From Chryseobacterium daecheongense (GTDB lineage: Bacteria > Bacteroidota > Bacteroidia > Flavobacteriales > Weeksellaceae): a DNA stretch of 64,000 nucleotides. Position 1 is the first letter of the stretch, and each line of letters begins with the position of its first letter. The position numbers and the translations under genes are program-made. The stretch spans positions 2,170,001-2,234,000 of the forward strand of contig CP115858.1 in assembly GCA_027920525.1 (NCBI GenBank), read 5' to 3'. The notes beneath the pieces were generated by a model. That model was not told where the DNA came from, did not search any database, and saw only the letters and a list, made by a program, of their open reading frames with translations. Of the stretch, positions 24,883 through 34,840 are shown piece after piece.

Positions 24883-26015
24883 ATATATCTATGATATTAA
24901 ATTTCAAATATAATTCACCTTCTTATGATCTCAGTCATAAAAAAAATCAAAAACTACTAGTAAGTTTGTTGTACAATCCTTTAATAATCATCACTTAGTG
25001 TCTTTAACTAAAATGGATAATTATTACTTCCTCTTTATGGGGAAGTTTTTATGTGAAACACTTTTTTAGATCTTATAATATTACAGCCCCTGGAGTCTTT
25101 CAATTTTTGGAAGGCTCCTTTTTTTGTAGAAAACTAATAATAAACATTTATGATTTAAGTCATAAATAAGCTTGAAGGTTCAGAATATATTTGATTAGAG
25201 TTCATCACGATCTCGCAACCCTATTTTAAACAAATACTTATAAATTTATTTTACGTCCTAAACGTCTTTTAAAATTAAAGTACATCTTTGAATAAAAAAT
25301 CCCCAACCGAAGTTGAGGATAAAAACTAATAACCATGAAAACTCAATTTAAACATGAGTTACATTTTACATTGAAATATCGTGCCAAGAATTTCATTTAT
25401 TTTATTTTAACTTAATTTTAAGATTTCGCATTAAATAAATATTATTTCTTAACATTAAAAGACCCCTCAAATTGAGGGGGCAAACTTTTACCTTTGTTCA
25501 AGGTTACAACATATATGGAACAGTAAAGATACCTGAACCGGAAAATACACATTATGATCAGAATCATAATTACTAATATTACTTAGTTTCAATACATTCC
25601 GCTATAGTATTCCTCTTTTGCCAGGAGGTTTTAATTTTAATTGAGAATTTACCTTTAAATATATTTGTAAGCTTGGAGTTATATGATGGTACAGTATCAT
25701 AAAACAAGACCTCCCGTCATTAATACAAGAGGTCTCAAAAACAATAAAAACTTTTATATCATATCATCATATTACCTGTGTATACAATCATCCAATTCTT
25801 AATAAGATCGTTTGACTTTTTGTTTAAGTTTGTCTCATCTTGGCTAAATGCTTATCTAACAAAATTGAAAACTAACACTCAGAAAAATCAAAAACTCATT
25901 TAATAAGAAATAAACAACTGAATACCACACCATTAAAGGTAAGATTTTATTTTTAAATATTTCAACATTTATTGAAATATTTTCCTTTGCTTTGTAACAG
26001 TGACTTGAGAAAAAA
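24883..26015. other. Gene-poor AT-rich stretch with five orphan hairpins
   Basis: No convincing gene is seen in this 1.1 kb. It holds five GC-richer hairpins in AT-rich DNA: 25026-25050 (terminator-like, T run), 25092-25125 (GGAG.../...CTCC, T run), 25299-25320, 25463-25479 (CCCCTC/GAGGGG) and 25707-25735 (AGACCTC/GAGGTCT). A 26-codon frame follows the 25299 hairpin at about 25335, but it has no further support. Small RNAs or relics of short genes are possible. Confidence 0.5.
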
Positions 26016-26048
26016 AATAAGCTCCCATATTTGGGAGCTTATTTTTTA
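26016..26048. terminator. Bidirectional terminator after the adhesin gene
   Basis: A perfect 12-bp stem AATAAGCTCCCA / TGGGAGCTTATT with the loop TATT, an A run on the left and a T run on the right. It works for the minus-strand adhesin gene ending at 26065. Confidence 0.85.
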
Positions 26049-26064
26049 CTAATTATTTAATGTA

Positions 26065-29000
26065 TTATTCCTTGATAAATTTCTTTTGGGCTGTACCCTG
26101 AGTATCATCAATATCGATAACATATACTCCGTGGATCAGGCTGCTTACATCTATTTTGTTATTTAAGATGATCCCGCTTGTCACAAGCTGACCCGCCGCA
26201 TTGTATATCTTATAATTAGCTCTTTTGCTAATATTTTTCACATTCAATATTGTATGTACCGGGTTAGGATAAATCAATATTTCCGTTTGGTTGGTTGCAT
26301 TAGGTACCGGATTTTTAGAGATTCTTACTGTATAATCCTCAACTTCCCCGTTGGCAAATCCTGTACAATTTACAGGGATACCATCTCTTTGCATGGCAAC
26401 TCTCATTACAACATACTTATAATCTGTCGTACTTATAAACGCATCAGAAGGCACACTGAACGTTCCTGTAATAGGTGTTGTCGTATTAGGTGAAGACACA
26501 AGAATTCTCTCATTGATATCAAAGCTTCCGTTCCTGTCAAAATCAATCCATACAGCAATACCTTCATTATATGTATTTCCTGTCCAAGACTTTTCAATGG
26601 AAATCTCATTACCTGTAGATCCCTGAATCAGCTGAATAAATTTGGATGTATCAGCTGTAAAGTCTGAATACGTAGTGGCATCTGTACTGCTCTCCATAGT
26701 CGGTTTACCGCTTGGTTTTACCGTAACTTTTGAAATATATTCAGATGCTGAGCTTCCGGATTTCATCGGGCAATAGATTACTGTAGGTGTTGTGAAGTAG
26801 TAAGGAAGTGTATAAGTTCCCGGTGTACCACTACAAACATTGGCTACTTCCATTTCATATTTTGTTAACTCCAATAATCCTGTGATCACATAATTATTGT
26901 TCGTTACTGCAACTGTTGTCCAGCTTGGTATACCCACTTTTCTATATCTTAAGATATAAGTTGCACCAGGGAAAGAATCCCAAACTACAGTAGCGGTAGT
27001 AGTTGTAAGATTAGTAATTGTTAATCCTGGAGGAGGTAAATCACATGTTCTTTCAGTTGTGAATACAGCAGGAGAAGACCATCCGTTATAAGTTGTTTCA
27101 TTATCACACTTATTGGCAATCTGAACCTCGTAAGTTGTATAGACATTCAACCCGCTTAATAAGTACGTATTTGTCGGCGCTAATGGTAAAATAATATCAG
27201 CGCTCCATCCTGCATTACCACTTCCTACAATTCTATATCTCATTTTATAAGATGAACTTACCGCAAGTGGCGACCATGTGATCAATGCAGATGTTGTCGT
27301 AATGTTACTTGCTGTAACATTCGGAGGTGTCGGGTCACATTTCGTTAAAAATTCATTATGAGAATATGTTCCAGGAATACTGTTACAAACTGCCGCTACT
27401 TCTACTTCATATAGTGTAGCCGGTAATAAACCTGCCAGGTTATATGTATTAGTAGTTGCAGGAGCCGCTGCCGCTGCCACACTTACCTGAGTCCATGCAC
27501 TACTAGAACCTACCGGTCTGTATCTCACAATGTATGAAGCTCCACCGCTATCTTGTGGCCATGTTAATATTGCTGTATTATGTGTAATAGCACTTACAGC
27601 TACAGTTGGTGTTGCTGTGCTACAGATTAGTAATTTAATATTGTCTACAGCTACAGGAGGCTGATTACCACCACTGCTGTCGTTTCTCCATTCAAATACC
27701 AGACGCATTGTTGTTCCTGCAAAGCTGCTGATGTTTAATGTACTGTTAAGATATGACTGCCATGTGGTTTGCTGGTTATAGTTATTTCCTAACTGAATTC
27801 TTCCCGCACCTGCAGTAATCTGAGCTCCCGCAACAGGCATAAAAGATGATGGAACTAACCAAACTCTTAGGTAATCATAAGAACTTTCTCCATCTGCTTT
27901 CCAGTCAAAAGATAATGTGGCAATCGAAGCTCCGGCCGGTACAAGAATATCACGGTAAGCCTGTACTACACTCGTAGAACTTGTAGAATATTCATTCGTA
28001 GTTCCGTTTGTATTGGATATATAAATGGAATTAGCAGGGTTTCCGGTTGCTGAACCATAAGCCCATTTATTGGTTTGAGTTCCGTTGATGAATCCAAAAT
28101 CATTCGCTCCTGTAAAGTTTTGATTATATGGGATCGTTGCCGGAATCTGCGTAGTACTGAAACTTGGACCCCCAATCCAGAAACTGCTGTCCGTAGGGCT
28201 ACATACAGACTTCACCCACCAGTAATAAGTGGTATTTGGCGTTAATGTCGTTAAGTTTACAGAAGTCGTAGCACTTGTTCCTGTTGGAGCAGTACCTGCA
28301 ACAGGCGGAGTATTCGTTGTTGTAAGATAATAAGCATATCCATTGGCAGGTGCCGGCGTCGGACCTGTCCAGCTCAGTACAGCACCTGTTGCAGTTACCC
28401 CATTTACAGCCAAAGCTGAAGGTACCACACAAGTAGGAATTGCTAAATTGATATTATCTAAAGCTACAGGAGGCTGAGTACCACCACTGCTATCATTTCT
28501 CCATTCGAATACCAAACGCATTGTAGTTCCGGCAAAACTGCTCAGGTCTAAGTTGGTATTAAAATAAGTCTGCCAGGTCGTTTGCTGATTATAATTACCT
28601 CCAACCTGGATTCTTCCTCCTCCGGCAGTAATCTGAGTTCCTGCTACAGGCATAAAAGATGCCGGAACCAGCCAGACTCTTAAATAGTCATAAGAACTTT
28701 CCCCATCTGCTTTCCAGTCGAAAGACAAAGTCGTTGCAGTAGTTCCTGCCGGGATAATTATATCTCTGTAAGCCTGAACAATACTGGTTGTTCCTGTAGA
28801 ATAAGTATTATCGGTTCCGTTATTCGATATATAGATGGAATTCGCAGGATTTCCTGTTGCAGAACCATATACCCATTTATTAACCTGGGTTCCATTCGTG
28901 AATCCCAGATCATTCCCAGTCGAGAAGTTTTGACTGTATGGAATAGTTGCCGGTATTTGAGTCGTGGTAAAATTATCTCCATTCGCCCAGATACTGCTGT

Positions 29001-29832
29001 CTGTAGGGCTACATATTGCTTTTACCCACCAATAATAAGTAGTATTAGGAGTTAAAGTTGTTAAGTTCACAGAAGTTGCAGTAGTAGTTCCTGTAGGGGT
29101 TGTTCCTGCAACTGGCGGAGTATTTGTAGTCGTAAGGTAATAAGCATATCCGTTCGCAGGTGCAGGCGTAGGTGCTGTCCACGATATCGTTGCAGAATTG
29201 GCTGTAATGGCTGAAACCGGTGATACTGTAGGAAGTAAACATGTTGGAATCGACAGATTAATATTATCGATTGCAACAGGTGGCTGGGTTCCTACACTTC
29301 CGTCATTTCTCCATTCAAACACTAAACGCATAGTACTTCCTGCGAAGCTGCTGATGTTCAAACTTGTATTTAAATACGTTTGCCAGGTTGACTGCTGATT
29401 AAACTGTCCCAGCTGAATATTTCCCCCACCAGTGCCAATCTGTGCACCGGCAGTTGGAGTTAATGTAGCCGGAACTAACCAAACTCTTAAATAATCATAT
29501 GTACTTTCCCCATCTGCTTTCCAATCAAATGCTAAAGTTGCAATTGTGGATCCTGCAGGAATTGTGATATCTCTATATGCTTGTACAACGCTGGAACTTC
29601 CAGTATCATAAGCATTCGCCGTTCCTCCGTTATTTGAAATATAAATGGAATTGGCGGCATTTCCTGTTGCGGAACCATATTCCCATTTATTTGTTTGACT
29701 TCCATTAACCAATGTCAGATCATTTGCCGTCGAAAAGTCCTGAATATACGGCAGCGTGGCGGGGGCTTGCGCAAGCAAGTTCACGTTGATCAAACAAAGA
29801 AGAAGTATTAAAAAAATAGAAAATCTCTTCAT
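26065..29832 (-). CDS. Large T9SS-secreted adhesin-like protein with three tandem jelly-roll/FN3 units
   Basis: The 1255-residue protein has a signal peptide (residues 1-22). Three tandem units follow, each with a lectin-like jelly-roll domain and a fibronectin type III domain (about 27-290, 296-560, 566-830). Two more FN3 domains (835-928, 931-1016), a GEVED-type domain ending NGEVEDYTVRI (1020-1172) and a T9SS C-terminal sorting domain (1183-1255, IYPNP...KKFIKE) complete it. The jelly-roll segments share FDWKADGES-YDYLRVWLVP and MRLVFEWRND nearly unchanged. It should be exported by the type IX system and attached to the surface, acting in adhesion or glycan binding. It stands alone between gene-poor stretches. 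Confidence 0.85.
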   Translation of the reverse strand: MKRFSIFLILLLCLINVNLLAQAPATLPYIQDFSTANDLTLVNGSQTNKWEYGSATGNAANSIYISNNGGTANAYDTGSSSVVQAYRDITIPAGSTIATLAFDWKADGESTYDYLRVWLVPATLTPTAGAQIGTGGGNIQLGQFNQQSTWQTYLNTSLNISSFAGSTMRLVFEWRNDGSVGTQPPVAIDNINLSIPTCLLPTVSPVSAITANSATISWTAPTPAPANGYAYYLTTTNTPPVAGTTPTGTTTATSVNLTTLTPNTTYYWWVKAICSPTDSSIWANGDNFTTTQIPATIPYSQNFSTGNDLGFTNGTQVNKWVYGSATGNPANSIYISNNGTDNTYSTGTTSIVQAYRDIIIPAGTTATTLSFDWKADGESSYDYLRVWLVPASFMPVAGTQITAGGGRIQVGGNYNQQTTWQTYFNTNLDLSSFAGTTMRLVFEWRNDSSGGTQPPVALDNINLAIPTCVVPSALAVNGVTATGAVLSWTGPTPAPANGYAYYLTTTNTPPVAGTAPTGTSATTSVNLTTLTPNTTYYWWVKSVCSPTDSSFWIGGPSFSTTQIPATIPYNQNFTGANDFGFINGTQTNKWAYGSATGNPANSIYISNTNGTTNEYSTSSTSVVQAYRDILVPAGASIATLSFDWKADGESSYDYLRVWLVPSSFMPVAGAQITAGAGRIQLGNNYNQQTTWQSYLNSTLNISSFAGTTMRLVFEWRNDSSGGNQPPVAVDNIKLLICSTATPTVAVSAITHNTAILTWPQDSGGASYIVRYRPVGSSSAWTQVSVAAAAAPATTNTYNLAGLLPATLYEVEVAAVCNSIPGTYSHNEFLTKCDPTPPNVTASNITTTSALITWSPLAVSSSYKMRYRIVGSGNAGWSADIILPLAPTNTYLLSGLNVYTTYEVQIANKCDNETTYNGWSSPAVFTTERTCDLPPPGLTITNLTTTTATVVWDSFPGATYILRYRKVGIPSWTTVAVTNNNYVITGLLELTKYEMEVANVCSGTPGTYTLPYYFTTPTVIYCPMKSGSSASEYISKVTVKPSGKPTMESSTDATTYSDFTADTSKFIQLIQGSTGNEISIEKSWTGNTYNEGIAVWIDFDRNGSFDINERILVSSPNTTTPITGTFSVPSDAFISTTDYKYVVMRVAMQRDGIPVNCTGFANGEVEDYTVRISKNPVPNATNQTEILIYPNPVHTILNVKNISKRANYKIYNAAGQLVTSGIILNNKIDVSSLIHGVYVIDIDDTQGTAQKKFIKE

Positions 29833-30860
29833 AAGTTATCATTATTAATATTAATCCTACAAATCTAAATCGTTTTTTTATAACATTTAGTATATAAATT
29901 AATATTTTTTATATGAATGTTATAAATAACAAATATTGAGATAGCGGAAAAAAGTACGGATTAATCACTCTTTACAGAAATGGCAACCAACAAAAAAAAC
30001 TGGAGTTCCCATTTAACTCTACTTTTTTACTGAAAAAATGAATTGTAAAATTCAATGCTGGAAATTATTTTTTACTAAAATTAAAAAACAAACGGCCTCC
30101 TGAGAGGCCGCAAAAAACACAAATGATGAAAAAAATCTATTTCTAGAGTCGAAATAGAATATCTTAAATATAAAATTTAGCTTTCTATTGCTTTTGATCC
30201 GCTCAATTAATGCTGTATCATATACTCATTAAGCTTATTAAACTTGTAATTATTGAATTTAAACTACAATGTACGATCAAAATTTGTATAAATATAATTT
30301 TTAAAAAACCAAAAATACTATTTATTTCTAAAATCCATTAATAAAATACTGTTAAATCCCATTTTAGGAAATGATCACAATACTTTGCCGTACTTAATTT
30401 CATCAACAATATTTCAAAAATATACTTATCCTCAAAAGTACTTATTTAATATGAATTTAATCAAAACCCATAATTAAATGAAATGTACATTATAAAAGAT
30501 CCCTGGTATATCCGAGGGATCTTGATGAATAATATTTTAGAAGATTAAAACTTTTTAATGATTAAAAGCTTTGGATTATGCCGCAATTTTCATGCCTACC
30601 CATAAAAAATTAACATCCTTCACAATAAATTAACTTTCTTATGATTTTATTATAAACAACTAATCCACAACCAACTGACAATAAAACACTTACAAACAAA
30701 ACCCTCTTGTTTTCTGAAATTTTTAAAATATATTTTTACTTTTTCTGATTCCTTTCTAATTTTTTAACTTTTGTTAACTAAAATTTGGCTTCATAATTGA
30801 AAATACCTAGAAAGCTATCATCTTTTTGATGAGGCAACCTTAGATTAAAAAATTTGAATT
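29833..30860. other. Gene-poor AT-rich stretch with three orphan hairpins
   Basis: About 1 kb without a convincing gene. It contains the promoter region of the adhesin at its left end and hairpins at 29994-30028 (terminator-like), 30093-30110 (CGGCCTC/GAGGCCG) and 30496-30523 (AAGATCCCT/AGGGATCTT). The 30093 hairpin is followed after about 12 bases by ATGATGAAAAAAATC, which ends after a few codons. This mirrors the arrangement at 25299. Confidence 0.5.
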
Positions 30861-31412
30861 ATGAAGAATATAGTAATAACAGGTTTATTGTCAGTATTTT
30901 TACTGACAGCTTGTAAAAAGGATGATCAGGTGGCGGAAAAGTCACTGGAACAACAGAAAATTGAATTCCAGGCCAAACAACTTGAAATAGAAAAACAAAA
31001 GTTGGCGATTGAAAAAGAGAAAATGGCCTATGAATCTCAAAAGAAAGCAGACAGTATTGTGGAATCCAATAAAGCAAAAGCTGTAGCTGCAAGAAATTCA
31101 GAACCAAGAGTCATCACAAAAACCCGAACCATATATAGAGACAGAGAATCAGGTTCAAGCAATAGTAATAATGGAAACTACGCAAACAACGGAAGCAATG
31201 CTTCTCAGGGAACAACTCAGAAAAGAGGAATGAGTAAGGCTGCTAAGGGAACCATTATCGGTACGGTAGGTGGAGCGGCTGCTGGGGCTATTATCAGTAA
31301 AAACAACAGAGGTTTAGGAGCTGTAATTGGTGGTGTTGTAGGTGGTGCAACGGGATATGCAATTGGTAGATCCGGAGACAGAAAGGACGGAAGAGTACAA
31401 CCTCGTAATTAA
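30861..31412 (+). CDS. Lipoprotein with coiled coil and glycine zipper
   Basis: The 183-residue protein starts with a lipoprotein signal (lipobox LTAC, Cys18). A charged coiled coil (about 25-75, rich in EKQKLAIEKEKM-type heptads), an Asn/Ser-rich linker and a C-terminal glycine zipper (GTIIGTVGGAAAGAII...GAVIGGVVGGATGYAIG) follow. Glycine-zipper lipoproteins are membrane-associated and often envelope-stress related; no specific role can be read. A terminator follows directly at 31433. Confidence 0.7.
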   Translation: MKNIVITGLLSVFLLTACKKDDQVAEKSLEQQKIEFQAKQLEIEKQKLAIEKEKMAYESQKKADSIVESNKAKAVAARNSEPRVITKTRTIYRDRESGSSNSNNGNYANNGSNASQGTTQKRGMSKAAKGTIIGTVGGAAAGAIISKNNRGLGAVIGGVVGGATGYAIGRSGDRKDGRVQPRN

Positions 31413-31432
31413 TAATTATACATAAAAGAATA

Positions 31433-31464
31433 AAAGATTGCTTATTTTTAAGCAATCTTTTTTT
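31433..31464 (+). terminator. Terminator between the lipoprotein and the membrane protein gene
   Basis: A perfect 12-bp stem AAAGATTGCTTA / TAAGCAATCTTT with a T run ending at 31464. The next gene's ATG is the very next base. Confidence 0.85.
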
Positions 31465-33105
31465 ATGATTCTAATTCTGTTTTCCTCTGTAATTATTATC
31501 TCCACCCTTCTGGGATGGGGAAAAATTATGGATATGCTTTCAGGAACTTTATTTTCAGGTATTTCAGGAAAAGCTTTTTCGGGAATATTTATCATAAGTG
31601 TTATATGGACCTTAATCGCATTTTTCATTCCGCTCAATATCAACTTAGAAATAACAACGATTGCAATAGGTTTGTTCTTTTTTTTTAAAGATAAACTCTA
31701 TCTGGAATATTATCGGTTTTCAAAAAAAGATATGATTCTTCTGACTGCCATCGTGTTGATCATTCTTTTTTGTGGTTCTTATTATCCTTATATTCTGGAT
31801 CACTTCGGCTATTATGTACCCTCTATAAAATGGCTCACGGAATACGGCCTTGTTAAAGGAATCTCTAATCTAGACCTTACATTAGGGCAAATGTCGGTAT
31901 GGCATATATTCCAGGCAGGGTTTTCTAACTTTTCTGATCCTTTTCTACGGATCAACGTCATCATATTAATCATTTATGCATTTTATATCATTGAAAAAAA
32001 ATCCTGGATTCAACTTGGGTTTCTTCCGGTTATGCTTCTCTTCTCTCAGTCCCCAAGCCCGGATCTGCCGGTTATTATTTTTTCGCTGATTATTTTAAAT
32101 GAAATTTTATCAGAAAATAAAAAATCAGCTCTCCTTTTCGCACTCTCTGTTTTTATTTTCACAATAAAGCCAACCATGATCTGGCTTCCCGTTCTTAGTT
32201 TTCTTTATTCAGTCTTTATTATCAAATCGCCTGTAAAGAATATTTTTTTGGGTGTGGTAATACTTATTTTGTTTTTCGTAAAAAATATCTGGACATTCGG
32301 GTATCCTGTATTTCCAATTGCTTTTGTTGACCTGGGAATATCATGGAAAACCAACCCTGAAATACTTAAAAGATCATCTCAGTTTGCCATTCAGAAAACC
32401 TATGACATGCAATACACTTTTGAAGAAATTCAAAAGTTTTCTTCAATAGATTATATTAAAAACTGGCTCTTTTTAAAAGGCATTAAAGCAAAGATCAATA
32501 TTTTATTTATAGTGACTCTTCTTCTTTTGATATTGTATTCTGTTCGAAAGAAAAACAGAGTTATTAATCTTATCACCATTTCAATAATTATCAAGACAAT
32601 CCTTGTTCTTTTATTCTCTGCACAGTACCGGTTCTTCATTGATGTTTTCTTTATTGTAGCCTTTATTTTATTATCTCATTATATTAACAGAAGTAAATCA
32701 ATAGCCATATTTTTAATAGCGGGCGCTTGTGTTATATTCTTTTTCTTATTTCCATCATTGATTGCAACGCATATTCCAAGCTACAAAATGGCCCGTTTCA
32801 TGGGTAAGTTTGAAAAAAAACAGATTTACCAACCCTCTGTATATCAATATACCCCGTTCAGGTCTTTCAGAATCGGAAATCTTATCTTTAATGTTCCTGA
32901 AAACTATCCTTATAGTTTTGGCACTCCACTTCCTTCTATGACCGTTAGTTATATTATTGATAATGCTAACGCAAACATCTTTCCGCAACCCATCAATAAA
33001 AATAATATCCGGGAAGGCTTTGTATGGAAAACGATGAATATGAAGGAGAAAAAAGAAGCAATGCGGGTTATCAATATTATCATTAACCACAATAAACAGA
33101 ACTAA
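31465..33105 (+). CDS. Polytopic membrane protein of unknown function
   Basis: The 546-residue protein has many hydrophobic segments (about a dozen) and a C-terminal soluble tail after residue 460. It resembles the large glycosyltransferase-like or LIC_10190-type integral membrane proteins, but I cannot place it. The frame is open from a TTG at 31438, which lies inside the terminator stem. I therefore start at ATG 31465 (MILILFSS), which abuts the T run. It may depend on terminator read-through for expression. Confidence 0.6.
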   Translation: MILILFSSVIIISTLLGWGKIMDMLSGTLFSGISGKAFSGIFIISVIWTLIAFFIPLNINLEITTIAIGLFFFFKDKLYLEYYRFSKKDMILLTAIVLIILFCGSYYPYILDHFGYYVPSIKWLTEYGLVKGISNLDLTLGQMSVWHIFQAGFSNFSDPFLRINVIILIIYAFYIIEKKSWIQLGFLPVMLLFSQSPSPDLPVIIFSLIILNEILSENKKSALLFALSVFIFTIKPTMIWLPVLSFLYSVFIIKSPVKNIFLGVVILILFFVKNIWTFGYPVFPIAFVDLGISWKTNPEILKRSSQFAIQKTYDMQYTFEEIQKFSSIDYIKNWLFLKGIKAKINILFIVTLLLLILYSVRKKNRVINLITISIIIKTILVLLFSAQYRFFIDVFFIVAFILLSHYINRSKSIAIFLIAGACVIFFFLFPSLIATHIPSYKMARFMGKFEKKQIYQPSVYQYTPFRSFRIGNLIFNVPENYPYSFGTPLPSMTVSYIIDNANANIFPQPINKNNIREGFVWKTMNMKEKKEAMRVINIIINHNKQN

Positions 33106-33138
33106 ACACAAAGGCATTATTATATTAATAAAAAGCCG

Positions 33139-33146
33139 TAAATTTG
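33139..33146 (+). promoter_or_regulatory. -7 element (TAAATTTG) of aroC
   Basis: TAAATTTG matches TAnnTTTG and ends only 4 bases before the aroC ATG, implying an almost leaderless mRNA if used. No TTG at the expected upstream distance. Confidence 0.5.
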
Positions 33147-33150
33147 TGCT

Positions 33151-34221
33151 ATGTTCAATACTTTAGGTAATCTTCTCAGTCTTACAACATTTGGAGAAAG
33201 TCACGGTGTGGCTTATGGTGGAATAATCAATAACTTTCCGGCAGGTTTAACAGTTGATCTCGATCAGGTTCAATATGAACTGGATCGTCGCAAGCCTGGC
33301 CAGTCTGCTATCGTTACTCAGCGAAAGGAAAGTGATACGGTAAAATTTCTTTCCGGAATATTTGAAGGAAAAACCACAGGTACTCCCATTGGTTTTATCA
33401 TCGAAAATGAAAATCAGAAATCAAAAGATTATGATCATATTGCTAATGCATACCGTCCAAGTCATGCAGATTTTACATATGATCAGAAGTTTGGGATCAG
33501 GGATTACCGCGGAGGTGGAAAATCATCTGCCCGGGAAACAATCAACTGGGTTGTAGCCGGAGCGCTTGCAAAACAGCTCTTATCAGATATCGATATCAAT
33601 GCTTATGTTTCTTCCGTAGGTGACATCTTCTGTGAGAAGCCTTATCAGGATTTGGATTTTTCCAAAACAGAAAGCAATGATGTACGTTGTCCTGATACTG
33701 AGACAGCTGAAAAAATGATTGCCCGAATTAAAGAAATTAAAAAAGAAGGAAATACCATCGGGGGAACCATCACCTGTGTTATAAAAAACGTTCCTGTAGG
33801 AATTGGAGAACCTATTTTTTCCAAATTGCAGGCTGAACTTGCAAAGGCAATGCTGAATATCAATGCCTGTAAAGGCTTTGAATATGGAAGTGGTTTTTGT
33901 GGGGCTAAGATGACCGGTAAAGAACATAATGATGCCTTTAATCCCGATTTTACTACAAAATCTAATCTTTCTGGGGGAATACAAGGTGGTATTTCCAATG
34001 GTATGGATATTTATTTCAGAGTAGCTTTCAAACCTGTAGCCACCATATTAAGACCACAGGACAGCATAGACAAAGATGGAAATCCTGTTGTTGTTGAAGG
34101 AAAAGGAAGACATGATCCATGTGTCGTTCCAAGAGCGGTTCCCGTAGTTGAAAGTTTAGCCGCATTTGTATTAGCCGACTTATTTTTGATCAACAAAACA
34201 AGAAATCTAAATAACTTTTAA
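33151..34221 (+). CDS. aroC: Chorismate synthase
   Basis: The 356-residue enzyme makes chorismate from EPSP with reduced FMN, the last common step of aromatic amino-acid synthesis. Family blocks are [13 protein letters not shown] at residues 12-24, [27 protein letters not shown] and the C-terminal [16 protein letters not shown]. The N-terminus fixes the start. It is followed after 17 bp by a thioredoxin-fold gene in the same direction. Confidence 0.97.
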   Translation: MFNTLGNLLSLTTFGESHGVAYGGIINNFPAGLTVDLDQVQYELDRRKPGQSAIVTQRKESDTVKFLSGIFEGKTTGTPIGFIIENENQKSKDYDHIANAYRPSHADFTYDQKFGIRDYRGGGKSSARETINWVVAGALAKQLLSDIDINAYVSSVGDIFCEKPYQDLDFSKTESNDVRCPDTETAEKMIARIKEIKKEGNTIGGTITCVIKNVPVGIGEPIFSKLQAELAKAMLNINACKGFEYGSGFCGAKMTGKEHNDAFNPDFTTKSNLSGGIQGGISNGMDIYFRVAFKPVATILRPQDSIDKDGNPVVVEGKGRHDPCVVPRAVPVVESLAAFVLADLFLINKTRNLNNF

Positions 34222-34238
34222 ACACAATAATATACACC

Positions 34239-34802
34239 ATGAAAGATTATTGGGATAAAGCAATCAATTTTGAAGAATATGTTCATATTGGAAGACAAAG
34301 ACTTGAAACTCCCGACAACCAACATGACATCGATTATAAACAATATTATGAACTGGGGCTTCAAAGGATGGACAGAACCCTAAAAAAATATATCCTTGAC
34401 GAAAACCAGGTTAACGAATTAAAATCTAAGAATTTTAACGGGAAAATTCTGATTATTTCAGAAGTATGGTGTGGTGACGCCAGCTCTACGGTACCGGCAC
34501 TTGTTAAATTTTTTGAGGGTCATAATGAGGTAAGAATTTTCCTGAGAGACAGTGATAAAAGTTTAATTAATCAGTTTCTAACGAATGGAACAGAGTCTAT
34601 TCCTAAAGTTATCATCCTGAATGATGATTTTACGGTAAAGAACTCATGGGGACCCCGACCTCAGTACGGCAAAGAATTGTTAATGAAATATAAGGCAGAT
34701 CCGGAGGCTTATCCTAAAGATCAGTTTTATAATGATCTGCAAATTTACTATGCTAAAAACAGAGGTAAGGATGCTGTTCAGGAAATACTGGAGTTATTGT
34801 AA
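34239..34802 (+). CDS. Thioredoxin-fold protein with a single active-site cysteine
   Basis: The 187-residue cytosolic protein has a thioredoxin fold in which the active site reads EVWCGDAS: Cys78 is present but the second Cys of CxxC is Asp/Ala. The cis-Pro region (ESIPKVIIL) is kept. Such proteins may act as mono-thiol or non-redox adaptors; a precise role is unknown. It sits between aroC and a TlpA-like gene, the three in one direction with 17- and 38-bp gaps. Confidence 0.75.
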   Translation: MKDYWDKAINFEEYVHIGRQRLETPDNQHDIDYKQYYELGLQRMDRTLKKYILDENQVNELKSKNFNGKILIISEVWCGDASSTVPALVKFFEGHNEVRIFLRDSDKSLINQFLTNGTESIPKVIILNDDFTVKNSWGPRPQYGKELLMKYKADPEAYPKDQFYNDLQIYYAKNRGKDAVQEILELL

Positions 34803-34840
34803 TAAATGTATGCGTCAGAAATGACAATAAAAAATAGCAG

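Noticed and set aside
24883..26015. A short coding gene at about 25335 (26 codons after a hairpin)
   Set aside because: It is too short, has no signal or motif, and the surrounding DNA is uniformly AT-rich; noted only as an observation.
27600..29800. Tandem repeats as a mobile or CRISPR element
   Set aside because: They are in-frame protein domain repeats of one open reading frame.
31438..31464. TTG start for the polytopic membrane protein
   Set aside because: It lies inside a perfect terminator stem; ATG 31465 is preferred.
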